64,000 nt of DNA from an uncultured bacterium (GCA_946188155.1 CAMHUC010000005.1:1-64000); one strand, 5' to 3'. Counted from the stretch's first letter, positions 44,219 to 53,621 are shown. Numbers and translations: made by a program. Notes: generated by a model not told the origin, from the sequence alone.

Positions 44219-45178
44219 TCACCTCTTACCTCTCTTCAGCTCTTCGACTGAAGAGATAATGTCCACGCGCCCCGTCGCCTTATCGTAGCGCAGGTTGAAC
44301 TCCTCGCGGGTGCGCTTCCAGCGGTTGTGCGTCCACAGATAGCAGGCCGGATCGCGACGGATGCTCGCCTCCAGCTCACGGAAGTAGATGTCGGTAATCT
44401 CGAATTCGCCCATCTGCTTGGGCTCACGGGTGATGAGCTTGAACTCCGCCTCGTAGTAGCCGCGCCGCAGCCGTCGCACGTCGAGGTAGAACACGGCGTG
44501 GCCCGTCTGCCGAGCCAGCCGTTCAGTGCCCGTCAGCACCGGCGTGTCGTGGTTGAGAAACTGGCACCAGTGGTGGATATTGTTCCAGAAGGGCACCTGG
44601 TCAGAGATGTAGCCGATGACCACCTGCTGACCCTGCTGCCGATACTGCACGATGCGGCGCAGCGTCTCCGCCATCGGTATCGAGACGGCTCCCATCCGCT
44701 GGCGCAAGGTGAGGAACAGACGGTCGAACTCCTTGTTCTCCAGCGCGTGATAGATTTGTCCGCACTGCGCCTGGGGAGTCACCCACAGGGGCAGCGACGT
44801 GATCCACTCCCAGTTGCAGTAGTGGCCCAGATAGACGGCACACGACTGCCCATCCTCTACTATCTCGTCTACAAGTTCCGTCCCCTTGAACACCATCCGG
44901 CGTTTCAGATTCTCCTGACTGATAGTCAACAGTTTGACCGTCTCTACCAGATAGTCGCAGAACCAGTGGTAGAACTGCCGCTCTATCCTTCGCCGCTCCT
45001 GCTCGCTCTTCTCCGGGAAGCATTCCTCCAAATGGCGGCGAACCAGCCCCCGGCGGTAACCCACCAGCCTATATATAACAAGGTAGAGCACGTCTGACAG
45101 CACATAGTGTACTCTCAGCGGCAGCCACGACAACAGCCACCATATACCAGACAATACCTTATATAATATGCTATTCAA
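44219..45178 (-). CDS. Lysophospholipid/lipid A acyltransferase (LpxL/HtrB family)
   Basis: Adds a secondary acyl chain to lipid A or a related lipid at the inner membrane. The catalytic HX4E motif is in VYLGHYCNWEW (about residue 118), with an N-terminal hydrophobic anchor (YKVLSGIWWLLSWLPLRVHYVLSD) and GYISDQVPF, DTPVLTGTERLARQTG further on. Initiation appears to be a TTG at 45178, because the anchor would otherwise be lost. Upstream and downstream gaps are short (24-31 bases), so it is in one operon with the neighbouring transferases. Confidence 0.92.
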   Translation of the reverse strand: MNSILYKVLSGIWWLLSWLPLRVHYVLSDVLYLVIYRLVGYRRGLVRRHLEECFPEKSEQERRRIERQFYHWFCDYLVETVKLLTISQENLKRRMVFKGTELVDEIVEDGQSCAVYLGHYCNWEWITSLPLWVTPQAQCGQIYHALENKEFDRLFLTLRQRMGAVSIPMAETLRRIVQYRQQGQQVVIGYISDQVPFWNNIHHWCQFLNHDTPVLTGTERLARQTGHAVFYLDVRRLRRGYYEAEFKLITREPKQMGEFEITDIYFRELEASIRRDPACYLWTHNRWKRTREEFNLRYDKATGRVDIISSVEELKRGKR

Positions 45179-45202
45179 CAGTCCTATCTATTTACTATTT
45201 AT

Positions 45203-45973
45203 TTACGATTTAATTATTTGCCTTTCAATCATCTTCGCCACCAGCTGGAACTGATAGACGCCCTTCAGCCCGGCATACACGAGGCCGCGCACACCGTCGC
45301 GCCAGCCGCCCTCCATCACGTAGGTCTTGAAGAAGCGCCAGAAGGGTCGCCAGAGCAGCGCCCCCCAGCCCCACCGCTTGCCGGCTTTCTTCAGCACATC
45401 GTTGTCGCTGTAGCGGTTGTCCTTCTCCATGATGGCATGCACGCTGTCGTCGGCCAGGTGAACGAAGGCCAGCTCGCGCCGCTCCTTGGGCAGATAGCCG
45501 AGCCGCCCGTGTACCTTGGGGAAGGTGTGTACGTAGGGCGGCCACTCGGTGCCCTCGCGGATGAAGAAGCGCAGCTGGTAGTCGGGATAGGCACAGCGGA
45601 GCGTCTTGCCCATGAACAGGTTCTGGCGGGGGATGTAGAGGCCGGCCTCGCAGTCGGGCCCGGCAATCCTCCGATAGAGTTCCTCCCGGAGTTCGGGCGT
45701 CACCAGCTCGTCGGCATCCACCACCAGCACCCAGGGGCTGCTGGCCTGCTGGATGGCGAACGTGCGCGCCGGCTCGGCACTCTTGTGGTCGGCCTTGGGG
45801 AAGGTGACGATGCGGCAGCCGTGGCGACGGGCCGTCTCCACCGTCCGGTCGGTGCTCTCCATGTCGCACACGAGCACCTCGTCGAACCCGCTCACCGACC
45901 GCAGCACCTGCTCCAGGTGGCGCTCGGCATTATAGGTGTTGATGACCACCGAAATCCTGTTTCCCTCGTTCAT
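45203..45973 (-). CDS. Family 2 glycosyltransferase (WaaE/LgtF-like)
   Basis: 256 residues from the ATG at 45973: SVVINTYNAERHLEQVLRSV, EVLVCDMESTDRTVETARRHG and the DxD motif WVLVVDADE (about residue 90), as in LPS-core glucosyltransferases of GT2. The C-terminal amphipathic region (WGALLWRPFWRFFKTYVMEGGWRDG) is typical of this subgroup. A start 15 codons upstream is excluded because the promoter (45979-46009) would lie inside the gene. First gene of the minus-strand envelope operon. Confidence 0.9.
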   Translation of the reverse strand: MNEGNRISVVINTYNAERHLEQVLRSVSGFDEVLVCDMESTDRTVETARRHGCRIVTFPKADHKSAEPARTFAIQQASSPWVLVVDADELVTPELREELYRRIAGPDCEAGLYIPRQNLFMGKTLRCAYPDYQLRFFIREGTEWPPYVHTFPKVHGRLGYLPKERRELAFVHLADDSVHAIMEKDNRYSDNDVLKKAGKRWGWGALLWRPFWRFFKTYVMEGGWRDGVRGLVYAGLKGVYQFQLVAKMIERQIIKS

Positions 45974-45978
45974 AGGCG

Positions 45979-46009
45979 CAAAGGTACGAAGTTTTTGGTA
46001 ATTACGCAA
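45979..46009 (-). promoter_or_regulatory. Promoter of the minus-strand envelope operon, nearly leaderless
   Basis: Minus strand: TTG (46009-46007), 20 bases, TACCTTTG (45986-45979). Only five bases separate the -7 box from the ATG at 45973. Confidence 0.7.
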
Positions 46010-46131
46010 GCGTTTCACGCTTTAATTGCAAAAAGCGCACATAAGTGGCGGAGGCTTGCACTCACTGCAAACCCCCGCCCGAAACAATCCATATTATCAT
46101 TCCTATTTCTTCGAGTGTCAGTGCCGAAGCC

Positions 46132-48198
46132 CTAATCCTGCTTCGACTTCTCCTGCGTCTCTTCTACTTGCGCGTCCCCCGCCGGAGCCGCTGCCGTGGC
46201 GTCCAGCAGGCCGGCGGCACCCGTGCGTGCAGCCTTCGTGCGTGCCTTCCAGGTGGTAGGCTCGCTGAGGCCGTCCTCATCCTTGAAGATGCGGAACACG
46301 CCTATATCCATCCTCGTGTTGTTCGGGTCCTTCTTGTCGAGCATCAGGATGCCCTCGTAGAAGTTCCTCAGTCCTTCGACGGTCACGGTGGCGGAAAGGA
46401 TGGTGGCCATCTTTGTCCAGGAGCCGTCTGTATTTGTCGTCTCAACGATGGTGTACGTCGTATAGTTGTTTCCTTCGCCAAGCACCCTGGCCTCGGCCTC
46501 GTCCGACTTTGAAGTCACGCCCCCGTTATTCCTCTCCTCATACTGATAGGTTGCAGTATTCTTGGTCATATTCTGGTTGGTGTACTTGGCAATATAGTCG
46601 TCGAATATCTTGCCTGGCTTATACGAACTGTTCAGGTCGGAATTATACACCATCACACAAGGACTCATCAGATAGGACCCCTCGATGCTGGGCGGCGTGC
46701 TGCCGGCATAGATGGGCATGTAGGCACTCATCTTCGAGAGATACTCCACGGGAATCTCCTGGGCGATGCGCTCGTCGAACTGCTCCTCGTAGGTGGTGAT
46801 GCTCTCCAGTTCGCTGTCCACGTAGGTATCGTAGCTGCCGTCGGCCTTGTACACGTTTACGCCATACGCCGTGCCATCGGTGGCGGTGGCGGCGCCTGCC
46901 GTGGGCGGGGTGAAGATGTAGACACCCTTCTGGGCGTCGTAGTTGTCCTTGACGTTACCGCCGGCACAGGCCAGCCGTCCGTCGGCCAGCAGTGTCCACG
47001 AGCCTTCCATCAGGTTGTAGCCGAAGCCTCCGGCCGAGGCGATGGTCCAGTAGCCCTCATTATAGTTGTAGCTGACGATGTAGACCGTCTGGTCGGTATT
47101 GGCACCGCTGGCGCCGATCAGGTAGAGTTCCGACTTCTTCTCGTTGACGATGACGCCGCCGCGATAGGTGATGGCCGTCGTCGTGCCGGGGAACACCTCG
47201 GGGATGTCGAGCTTGTAGCGCGACGTGCCGTCATCGGCCACGCGGGTGCGATAGAGCACATAGTCGCCGGCCGCCGTCTGCGTCAGGAAGAAGTAGCCGT
47301 CGAGTGCCGACTCGTAGCTGTCGGAAGGGCGCACGTCGGGCTTCAGCCCCAGTGGCAGGTACTCTGCCAGGTCGGTGAACACGTAGTCATCCACCTTCCC
47401 GGTCGACTCCAGGTATTCGTCGAACCGATAGGCATCCTTGCCCTCGGCCTTGCCGAAAGCGGCCTGATTGCCCGACTTGTCGTACGTTCCCCACGTCCAA
47501 ATCTTGCCGCCGGCCGCAGCAAACATATAGGGATTGCTGCGCTCCTGCATGCCGCTGATGGCCCGGAACGACGTGCCGTCGAAGTAGTCCATCTTCGTGG
47601 CGTCGCCGTCGCTCCACCAGTTACCGTTCACGTAGATGTGGGTGCCCACGGCCACGGCCTTGCAGAAGGCACGCGCCACGCTCAACTCCGGGCCGGCGGT
47701 GAAGGTCTTCGTCGCGGGGTCGTAGATGTCCACCTTCGTGCTGTGGCCCACGCCGATGCGCTGCGAGAAGCCGCCGCCCACCATCACGCGGCCGTCGCTC
47801 ATCTTCACCGAGAAGGCCCCGTCGTGGGGCGAGCTGATGGTCAGGTCGCGCCACTGGCCGTTCTCGTAAATCTCGGCCGTGGTGGTCAGGTCGAAGTTGG
47901 TGGTATGGCCGCCCACCACCACGAAGCCGTTGCCCGAGGGGAATATCTGGTGGCCCATACGCGCCGTCTTCATGTCGGGGGCCTTCTCATACTGTAGGTC
48001 GGCCACCACACCGACGCCATTGGCTTCCGTCGTGCCGGTGCTCACCTTGGTAGGCACCACGCGGTCGAGCACGGCCTTCGGGTAGGCGATGCTCTCGCCG
48101 TTCTTCTTGTTCACGTAGATGCCCTGTGCCCCGGCCTCCAGGGCGGCGGTGCCGAGCAGGGCTGCCGCCAGGGCCTTAAGAATCATATTTCGTTTCAT
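46132..48198 (-). CDS. Secreted kelch/beta-propeller-like protein
   Basis: 688 residues with Sec signal (MILKALAAALLGTAALEAGAQ). The first half carries kelch-like repeats: MGHQIFPSGNGFVVVGGHT, SVKMSDGRVMVGGGFS, AVAVGTHIYVNGNWW, FAAAGGKIWTWGTYDK and TLLADGRLACAGGNV. The second half is unassigned and ends in an Ala/Lys-rich low-complexity tail. Its start overlaps the stop of the PPC-repeat gene by four bases, so the two are one operon and perhaps partners at the surface (inference). Substrate unknown. Confidence 0.8.
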   Translation of the reverse strand: MKRNMILKALAAALLGTAALEAGAQGIYVNKKNGESIAYPKAVLDRVVPTKVSTGTTEANGVGVVADLQYEKAPDMKTARMGHQIFPSGNGFVVVGGHTTNFDLTTTAEIYENGQWRDLTISSPHDGAFSVKMSDGRVMVGGGFSQRIGVGHSTKVDIYDPATKTFTAGPELSVARAFCKAVAVGTHIYVNGNWWSDGDATKMDYFDGTSFRAISGMQERSNPYMFAAAGGKIWTWGTYDKSGNQAAFGKAEGKDAYRFDEYLESTGKVDDYVFTDLAEYLPLGLKPDVRPSDSYESALDGYFFLTQTAAGDYVLYRTRVADDGTSRYKLDIPEVFPGTTTAITYRGGVIVNEKKSELYLIGASGANTDQTVYIVSYNYNEGYWTIASAGGFGYNLMEGSWTLLADGRLACAGGNVKDNYDAQKGVYIFTPPTAGAATATDGTAYGVNVYKADGSYDTYVDSELESITTYEEQFDERIAQEIPVEYLSKMSAYMPIYAGSTPPSIEGSYLMSPCVMVYNSDLNSSYKPGKIFDDYIAKYTNQNMTKNTATYQYEERNNGGVTSKSDEAEARVLGEGNNYTTYTIVETTNTDGSWTKMATILSATVTVEGLRNFYEGILMLDKKDPNNTRMDIGVFRIFKDEDGLSEPTTWKARTKAARTGAAGLLDATAAAPAGDAQVEETQEKSKQD

Positions 48199-50906
48199 CG
48201 CTTTGCTATTTTGATGGTTACACTGTCTGCTTTCACTACATACACGCCTGCCTTCAGGTCGGAGATGATGACCTCGGCGCGCCCGTCGCCGTCGGTGCTC
48301 AGCGTGCCGACCACCTGTCCTCCCACATTATAGATATAGATGGGGCTGCCGGGCTTGCAACCGGTGAACACCACGCTCTCGCCCCGTCGCTCCACGGCGG
48401 GGGCCGCCGTGGCTGCCGGGCCGGCGATGGCCGTCTCGCCGCCATTGTCGTCGAGGGTGAACTTCAGCACCTGGCCGTACTCGTAGGTGACGGTCGTCGT
48501 CGACGTGGTCACCACGTACTTACCGCCGCTGATGGTGATCTTCGGCTTCTCCACGAGGTTGTAGTAGTGCTTCTCGCTCTCGCTCAGCCAGGCGATGAGG
48601 TTGGTCGTTGAGCCCACGTTGTTGTCCTCCTTGATGGTGCCGAACTTGCTCCACTCCGGGTCGTCCTCATACTCCTTCTTCGTGCCGGCAGGCACGTGGA
48701 GCGTCTTGTCCCCCACCTTGCCCTCGGGGATGGTGCCCTTCACCTCCGGCGGTGTCGGGTAGTCGATGGTCACGTTCTTGCCGGGAATCTTGTCGAAGAT
48801 GTCCTGCAGAATCTCGACCTTCCACGGCAGGCCGAGACCGGGGAACTTGCAGATGTAGATGTCGCCCTCGTCGTCGGGCGTCACGTCCTTGATGGTCACC
48901 GTCTTGTTCGTATCGTCCACCTCGAAGGTGGTGCCGTCCTGCTTCACGGTCTTCGTGCCGCCCTGCTGCTCGTCGGGCAGGGGTTCCTGCTTGTCCACCG
49001 TGCCTATCTTCGAGTCGTAGGCCAGCAGGTAGTAGCCCTGGCCGCCGTTGCGCTTCACCTCCACATAATAGGTGCCGGCCTCCAAGTCCTTCTTGGTGAA
49101 GGTGTTCATGTTCTTGTCATCACCGCCCCATTTATATTCCTGGCTCTTCAGGTCGCTGTTGTAGAGCGTGACGTAATTGAAGCCGAGGCTCCCCTCTCCC
49201 TGATAGGTGAAGGTGACGTCGCTCTTGGCTGTCAGCCTGAAGGTGTACCAGTCCACGTTATCTGTATCATTATAATAAAGATATCCCAGATGGCCGGCCA
49301 CCGTTGCTCCCTTGGCGATGGGGAGTGCCTGGCTCTTGCTGTCATTAGGCTCCGCGTCGGTGGCATAGGTGCTCTGCTCGAACACGTACTGCAGCGAATA
49401 GGCCCCCTCGCCACCGTTTAGCTTCACTTCGACAAAGTATGTTCCGGGTGCTGCATCGGCCACGGTAATGGTTTCCGGCCCCGACCAGCAGTAACCTCTG
49501 CTATGCATTTCGTTCAAATTGTCCTTAGCATAAATGGTTGTATAGTTCAGGCCAAGATTATCATGCGGAGTGATAGTCAGTTTGACTGTTCCGTCTCTCG
49601 GCACATCTATCTTGAACCAGTCCACATTGTCTCTATCGCCATAATAGAGATAGCCCAGATGGCCAGTAACCGTATTGCCACGTTTTAGCTCTTGGGCATT
49701 CTGCCAGGCGTCGTTAGGCTCTGCATCGTTGGCGTAGGTCGAGGACGTTGGGGTGAAATCATACTTGAGGGTATATCCGCCTTCGCCACCGTTTAGCTTC
49801 ACTTCGAGGAAATAGGTGCCTTTGGCACAGTCGTTCACCGTGAACACGCCGTTGCTTTCCTCGTTGCCTGCCCAGACGTAACCCCTGCTATGCATTTCGT
49901 TCACATTGTCCTTGGCATACAAAGTCGTATAATTCAGGCCCAGTCGTCCGTGCGCAATGACGGTCACCTTTACCGAGCCGTTTTCGGGTATGTCAATCTT
50001 GTACCAGTCCACCTTGTCTGTATCGCCATAATAGAGGTAGCCCAGATGGCCGGTTGAATTGGTGTGATTGGCAATCGCCTTGGCATTCTGCCAGGTGTCG
50101 TTAGGCTCTGCATCGTTGGCATAGGTCGAGGACATTGGCGTGAAATCATACTTGACGGTATATCCGCCTTCGCCACCATTGTGCTTCACTTCGAGGTAGT
50201 AGGTTCCTTTGGCACAGTCGTTCACCGTGAACACGCCAGCGCTTTCCTCGTTGCCTGCCCAGACGTAACCCCTACTATGCATTTCGTTCACATTGTCCTT
50301 GGCATACAAAGTCGTATAATTCAGGCCCAGTCGTCCGTGCGCAATGACAGTCACCTTCACCGAGCCGTTCTCCGGTACGTCTATCTTGTACCAGTCCACC
50401 TTGTCTGTATCGCCATAATAGAGATAGCCCAGATGGCCGGTTGAATTGGTGTGATTGACAAGATCCTTGGCATTCTGCCATGTGTCGTTAGGCTCCTGGT
50501 CATTCTTATAACTGGCCGACATGGCCTTGAAGGAATAAGAAACAGTGAACGAACCGCTACCACCATTCCACTTCACCTCGACATAATATGTGCCTGCTGC
50601 GCAGTCGGTCACGGTAAATTCACCTGTCGCCCACACATAGCCGCGCGAATGCATCTCGTTCTTGCTGTCCTTGGCATACAGGGTAGTGTAGTTCAGGCCC
50701 AGGTCGCCGCTGGGCGTCACCTTGATGGTTACGTCGCCATCCTCGGGCACCACGATCTTAAACCATTGCACGGTGACATCTTTCGACAACGACTCTGTCG
50801 AACTGCCGCCCTGCGCCAAGTCCGTAGCCGTCTGCCACGCCGTTCCCGCCAGCATCCCTATCGGCAACGCCAGCGCGCATACTAATAAAAGTAGAAGTTT
50901 TCTCAT
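48195..50906 (-). CDS. Secreted protein with five PPC-type repeats and a T9SS C-terminal sorting domain
   Basis: 903 residues: signal peptide MRKLLLLLVCALALPIGMLA, then five tandem beta-sandwich repeats of about 120 residues (each with xxEPNDTWQNA, GHLGYLYYGDTDKVDWYKID, LGLNYTTLYAKDNVNEMHSRG and GTYYLEVKxNGGEGGY) up to about residue 610, a spacer, and a C-terminal domain ending NVGGQVVGTLS...GVYVVKADSVTIKIAKR. The last is the form of type IX secretion (Por) sorting signals. Repeats two and three are almost identical in DNA as well, pointing to recent duplication. The ATG at 50906 is preferred over the GTG at 50912. Confidence 0.88.
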   Translation of the reverse strand: MRKLLLLLVCALALPIGMLAGTAWQTATDLAQGGSSTESLSKDVTVQWFKIVVPEDGDVTIKVTPSGDLGLNYTTLYAKDSKNEMHSRGYVWATGEFTVTDCAAGTYYVEVKWNGGSGSFTVSYSFKAMSASYKNDQEPNDTWQNAKDLVNHTNSTGHLGYLYYGDTDKVDWYKIDVPENGSVKVTVIAHGRLGLNYTTLYAKDNVNEMHSRGYVWAGNEESAGVFTVNDCAKGTYYLEVKHNGGEGGYTVKYDFTPMSSTYANDAEPNDTWQNAKAIANHTNSTGHLGYLYYGDTDKVDWYKIDIPENGSVKVTVIAHGRLGLNYTTLYAKDNVNEMHSRGYVWAGNEESNGVFTVNDCAKGTYFLEVKLNGGEGGYTLKYDFTPTSSTYANDAEPNDAWQNAQELKRGNTVTGHLGYLYYGDRDNVDWFKIDVPRDGTVKLTITPHDNLGLNYTTIYAKDNLNEMHSRGYCWSGPETITVADAAPGTYFVEVKLNGGEGAYSLQYVFEQSTYATDAEPNDSKSQALPIAKGATVAGHLGYLYYNDTDNVDWYTFRLTAKSDVTFTYQGEGSLGFNYVTLYNSDLKSQEYKWGGDDKNMNTFTKKDLEAGTYYVEVKRNGGQGYYLLAYDSKIGTVDKQEPLPDEQQGGTKTVKQDGTTFEVDDTNKTVTIKDVTPDDEGDIYICKFPGLGLPWKVEILQDIFDKIPGKNVTIDYPTPPEVKGTIPEGKVGDKTLHVPAGTKKEYEDDPEWSKFGTIKEDNNVGSTTNLIAWLSESEKHYYNLVEKPKITISGGKYVVTTSTTTVTYEYGQVLKFTLDDNGGETAIAGPAATAAPAVERRGESVVFTGCKPGSPIYIYNVGGQVVGTLSTDGDGRAEVIISDLKAGVYVVKADSVTIKIAKR

Positions 50907-50936
50907 ACACACAAGTTATTAATTCAGTTATGTCGG

Positions 50937-50944
50937 CAAAGGTA
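50937..50944 (-). promoter_or_regulatory. -7 box TACCTTTG of the PPC-repeat operon
   Basis: Minus-strand TACCTTTG 31 bases before the ATG at 50906. No clear -33 element. Confidence 0.55.
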
Positions 50945-50988
50945 GGCATTATCTGCCAATGTGAGGTTTCATATTCAAAAAATTTGTC

Positions 50989-51046
50989 GTGCAAATCCGC
51001 AAACCGGCCGTGCAGATTCACAGAAAATGCCGTGCAAATTCGCAAT
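50989..51046. repeat. Three iteron-like CGTGCAAATTCGCA repeats
   Basis: CGTGCAAATCCGCA (50989), CGTGCAGATTCACA (51009) and CGTGCAAATTCGCA (51031) are spaced 20 and 22 bases apart, about two helical turns. They lie between the promoter of the PPC operon and the VapE cassette and could serve either. Confidence 0.5.
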
Positions 51047-51130
51047 CACGCCCGGAAACACCGATGAAATGGCGGTTTCCGCCATGAGCCAAGCCGACGA
51101 CTAAACGAAAGAGCTTACAATAATTATTTT

Positions 51131-51222
51131 CTCTTGCCACTGTTGCCACTATGCCACTACAGCCTGACAGTCAGGCACTTACGCAGTGGCAAGAGGCTTG
51201 CAACAGTGGCAACGCGGAAAAC
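51131..51222. repeat. Left TTGCCACTGTTGCCAC repeat block with CTGACAGTCAG palindrome
   Basis: CTCTTGCCACTGTTGCCACT and similar units, the 15-base palindrome GCCTGACAGTCAGGC (51162-51176), then reversed units (CAGTGGCAAGAG, CAACAGTGGCAA). The same architecture in the same orientation follows the VapE gene at 53627-53730. Together with the iterons and a -7 box it fills the 450-base gap; no gene was seen. Confidence 0.75.
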
Positions 51223-51311
51223 GGGCTCGTAAACGCCTGACTATCAGCGGGAAACGATTTTAGGTTTATCCTGACATGGCACCTTCCGATGCAACGAGCC
51301 TCGAATTGTTG

Positions 51312-51319
51312 TACCTTTG
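51312..51319 (+). promoter_or_regulatory. -7 box TACCTTTG of the DUF6078-like/VapE cassette
   Basis: Perfect box 48 bases before the ATG at 51360. It lies inside any longer reading of the first gene, so starts upstream of it are unlikely. Confidence 0.6.
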
Positions 51320-51359
51320 CAGCCGAAATCAGATGTCAAACCCAAACAGAAAACGAACA

Positions 51360-51842
51360 ATGAACATGGAAAAGGAACTACAATTCAGCGAAGTGCCCCA
51401 ATGGTGGGCCATCTGCCAGAACAGCGGCTGCCCTGTGCGCGAGAAGTGCCTGCGCCACCACGCCGCCACCATCGCTCCCGACGGCACGACGCACCCGTGC
51501 GTCATCGCACAGCCCTCGGCCAGCGGCTGCCCCTATTTCGACGAGAAGCGCACGGTCAGAATCGCCAGCGGCCTCAGGGCACTCTTCAGGGGCGTGGCAC
51601 CCCAGCACGGCAGACCCATGCGCCAGGAACTTATGGCCTACCTGGGCAGCAAGACCAGCAAGGGCACCTACTACCGCTACGCCCACGGCGAGCGCCTGCT
51701 CTCGCCCCGGCAGCAGGCATGGATCAGCCAACTCATGCAGCGATACGGCTATCCCGCCGGGCCGACCTACGACCGCTGCTACGACGACTTCTGCTTCAAG
51801 TGCGGCCCCAACGCCCCCGAGTACAAGCCCCTCGCCGGGTGA
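51360..51842 (+). CDS. Cys-rich small protein, DUF6078-like
   Basis: About 160 residues beginning MNMEKELQFSEVPQWWAICQ. Cysteines occur in zinc-like groups (NSGCPVREKCLRHH, HPCVIAQPSASGCPYF) and at the end (DRCYDDFCFKCGP). The style is that of the Bacteroidetes DUF6078 proteins, from memory and not verified. An internal KTSKGTYYRYAHGERLLSPRQQAWISQLMQ segment looks like a DNA- or RNA-binding helix pair. An ATG at 51333 is an alternative start. Upstream partner of the VapE-like gene (93-base gap). Function unknown. Confidence 0.75.
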   Translation: MNMEKELQFSEVPQWWAICQNSGCPVREKCLRHHAATIAPDGTTHPCVIAQPSASGCPYFDEKRTVRIASGLRALFRGVAPQHGRPMRQELMAYLGSKTSKGTYYRYAHGERLLSPRQQAWISQLMQRYGYPAGPTYDRCYDDFCFKCGPNAPEYKPLAG

Positions 51843-51935
51843 GTCCAACGCCCGGACCAAACCGTCCACTGGCTGGACTATACCGTCCACAGGCCGGACT
51901 CCCGAACAATAACGTACACTAAAACCCCAATCAAC

Positions 51936-53621
51936 ATGACAAGATTTACACTTATCCGAACCGACCAGCAAGGCAGCCTGCGCGTGGCCACCGTCACGGC
52001 AGAGCGCCTCTTCAAGCACATGACCAACGGCCGCAAGCCCACCCCCCACGAGGTGTACCCCGACGCAGAGCTGCAGAAAGACAGCGACGGCCGACTGGCA
52101 CTGCGCCGCCACAACGGCATAGCCGTACTGACCGTGGACGGCCTGACCACCGCCGAGCAGCAGGAGGCCACCAAGCAGGCAGCCATGACACTGCCCACCA
52201 CCGTGGCAGCCTTCGCCGGGGCCGACGGCCAGAGCGTGGTGATACTCGTGTGCTACGCCGTCAAGGAACAGCAGCCCGCCGACGAGAGCGTGGCCACCCT
52301 GCTGGCCTCGGCCGCCTACGAGCAGGCCGTGGTGACCTACAGCAAGGCCGTGGGGCACCCCATCCGGCAGCAGACGGCGACCGTCCGGGCACACTTCACC
52401 CGCCCCGCCGACCCCACGGCGGCCTACAATCCCGATGCCATACCCCTCGACATCAGCCGCTACGGTCTGGACACCATGCGCATCATCGACCTGCTCACCA
52501 CGCGCTACCGCTTCCGCTACAACACCGTGATGGGCTACACCGAATACCGGCTGAAGGCTGACAGCAGCGACCGCTGGTGCCCCGTGGACGACCGCGTGCT
52601 GAAGAGCCTGACCATGGCGGCACGCCTATCGGGCGTCGACGCCTGGGACAACGACATACGCCGCTACGTGGAGTCGAGCCTCATACAGCCCTACAACCCC
52701 GTGCAGCAGTTCCTCCAGCGGGCCAAGAGCTGCTGGGACGGCACCACCGACCACATCGGCCGGCTGGCCGCCACCGTGCCTTGCGAGCTGACACAGTGGC
52801 CGCAGTGGTTCCGCAAGTGGCTCCTCTACATGGTGGCACAGTGGCTCGGCAAGACGCGCCGCTACGGCAACTCGGTGGCACCGCTGCTCATCTCCGGACA
52901 GGGCTACAACAAGTCCACCTTCTGCCGACAGCTGCTGCCCGAGTGCCTGCAGTGGGGCTACAACGACAACCTGCTCATCTCGGAGAAGAAACAGACGCTG
53001 CAGGCCATGTCGCAGTTCCTGCTCATCAACCTCGACGAGTTCAACCAGATCTCGCAGCAGATGCAGGAGGGCTTCCTCAAGAACGTCATCCAGCTGGCAC
53101 GGGTGAAGATCAAGCGACCCTACGGCCGCCACGTGGAGGACTTCCCCCGGCTGGCCTCCTTCATCGCCACCACCAACGAGCTGTCGGTGCTGGCCGACCC
53201 CAGCGGCAACCGGCGCTTCATCGCCGTGGAGCTGACAGGCCCCATCGACCTGTCGCAGCCCATCGACTACGAGGGGCTCTACGGACAGGCGGTGACGCTC
53301 ATCGAGCGCGGCGAGCAGTACTGGTTCGACGACCAGGAGGTGCGTCAGATCATAGCCCACAACCGCCAGTTCCAGACACTCTCGCCCGCCGAGCAGTACT
53401 TCCACGAGTGCTTCACACTGCCCGACGACGAGCAGGACGGCGAATGGCTGTCGGCAGCAGCCATCTACGACGAGCTGCGCCGGCGCAGCGGCAACGGTCT
53501 AAGGGCCAACGGTCTGAAACTCTTCGGCCGCGTGCTGTCGAACATGGAGGGGCTGCAGCGCCGCCGCGTGGCCTACGGCACCCAGTACTTCGTAGCCCGC
53601 CGCCTGCCGATGCCCGCATAG
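51936..53621 (+). CDS. VapE-family P-loop ATPase with BT4734-like N-terminus
   Basis: 561 residues. The N-terminal part (FTLIRTDQQGSLRVATVTAERLFKHM to about 130) resembles the VirE N-terminal/BT4734-like domain. The C-terminal part is a VapE-type superfamily 3-like helicase: Walker A GQGYNKSTF (about residue 323), Walker B FLLINLDEF, sensor ASFIATTNELSVLADPSGNRRFIAVEL. Such proteins occur in prophages, plasmids and integrated elements, usually near a primase. No other replication gene is adjacent. Flanked on both sides by related TTGCCACT repeat blocks. GC-rich like the core genome, so not a recent import from an AT-rich source. Confidence 0.88.
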   Translation: MTRFTLIRTDQQGSLRVATVTAERLFKHMTNGRKPTPHEVYPDAELQKDSDGRLALRRHNGIAVLTVDGLTTAEQQEATKQAAMTLPTTVAAFAGADGQSVVILVCYAVKEQQPADESVATLLASAAYEQAVVTYSKAVGHPIRQQTATVRAHFTRPADPTAAYNPDAIPLDISRYGLDTMRIIDLLTTRYRFRYNTVMGYTEYRLKADSSDRWCPVDDRVLKSLTMAARLSGVDAWDNDIRRYVESSLIQPYNPVQQFLQRAKSCWDGTTDHIGRLAATVPCELTQWPQWFRKWLLYMVAQWLGKTRRYGNSVAPLLISGQGYNKSTFCRQLLPECLQWGYNDNLLISEKKQTLQAMSQFLLINLDEFNQISQQMQEGFLKNVIQLARVKIKRPYGRHVEDFPRLASFIATTNELSVLADPSGNRRFIAVELTGPIDLSQPIDYEGLYGQAVTLIERGEQYWFDDQEVRQIIAHNRQFQTLSPAEQYFHECFTLPDDEQDGEWLSAAAIYDELRRRSGNGLRANGLKLFGRVLSNMEGLQRRRVAYGTQYFVARRLPMPA

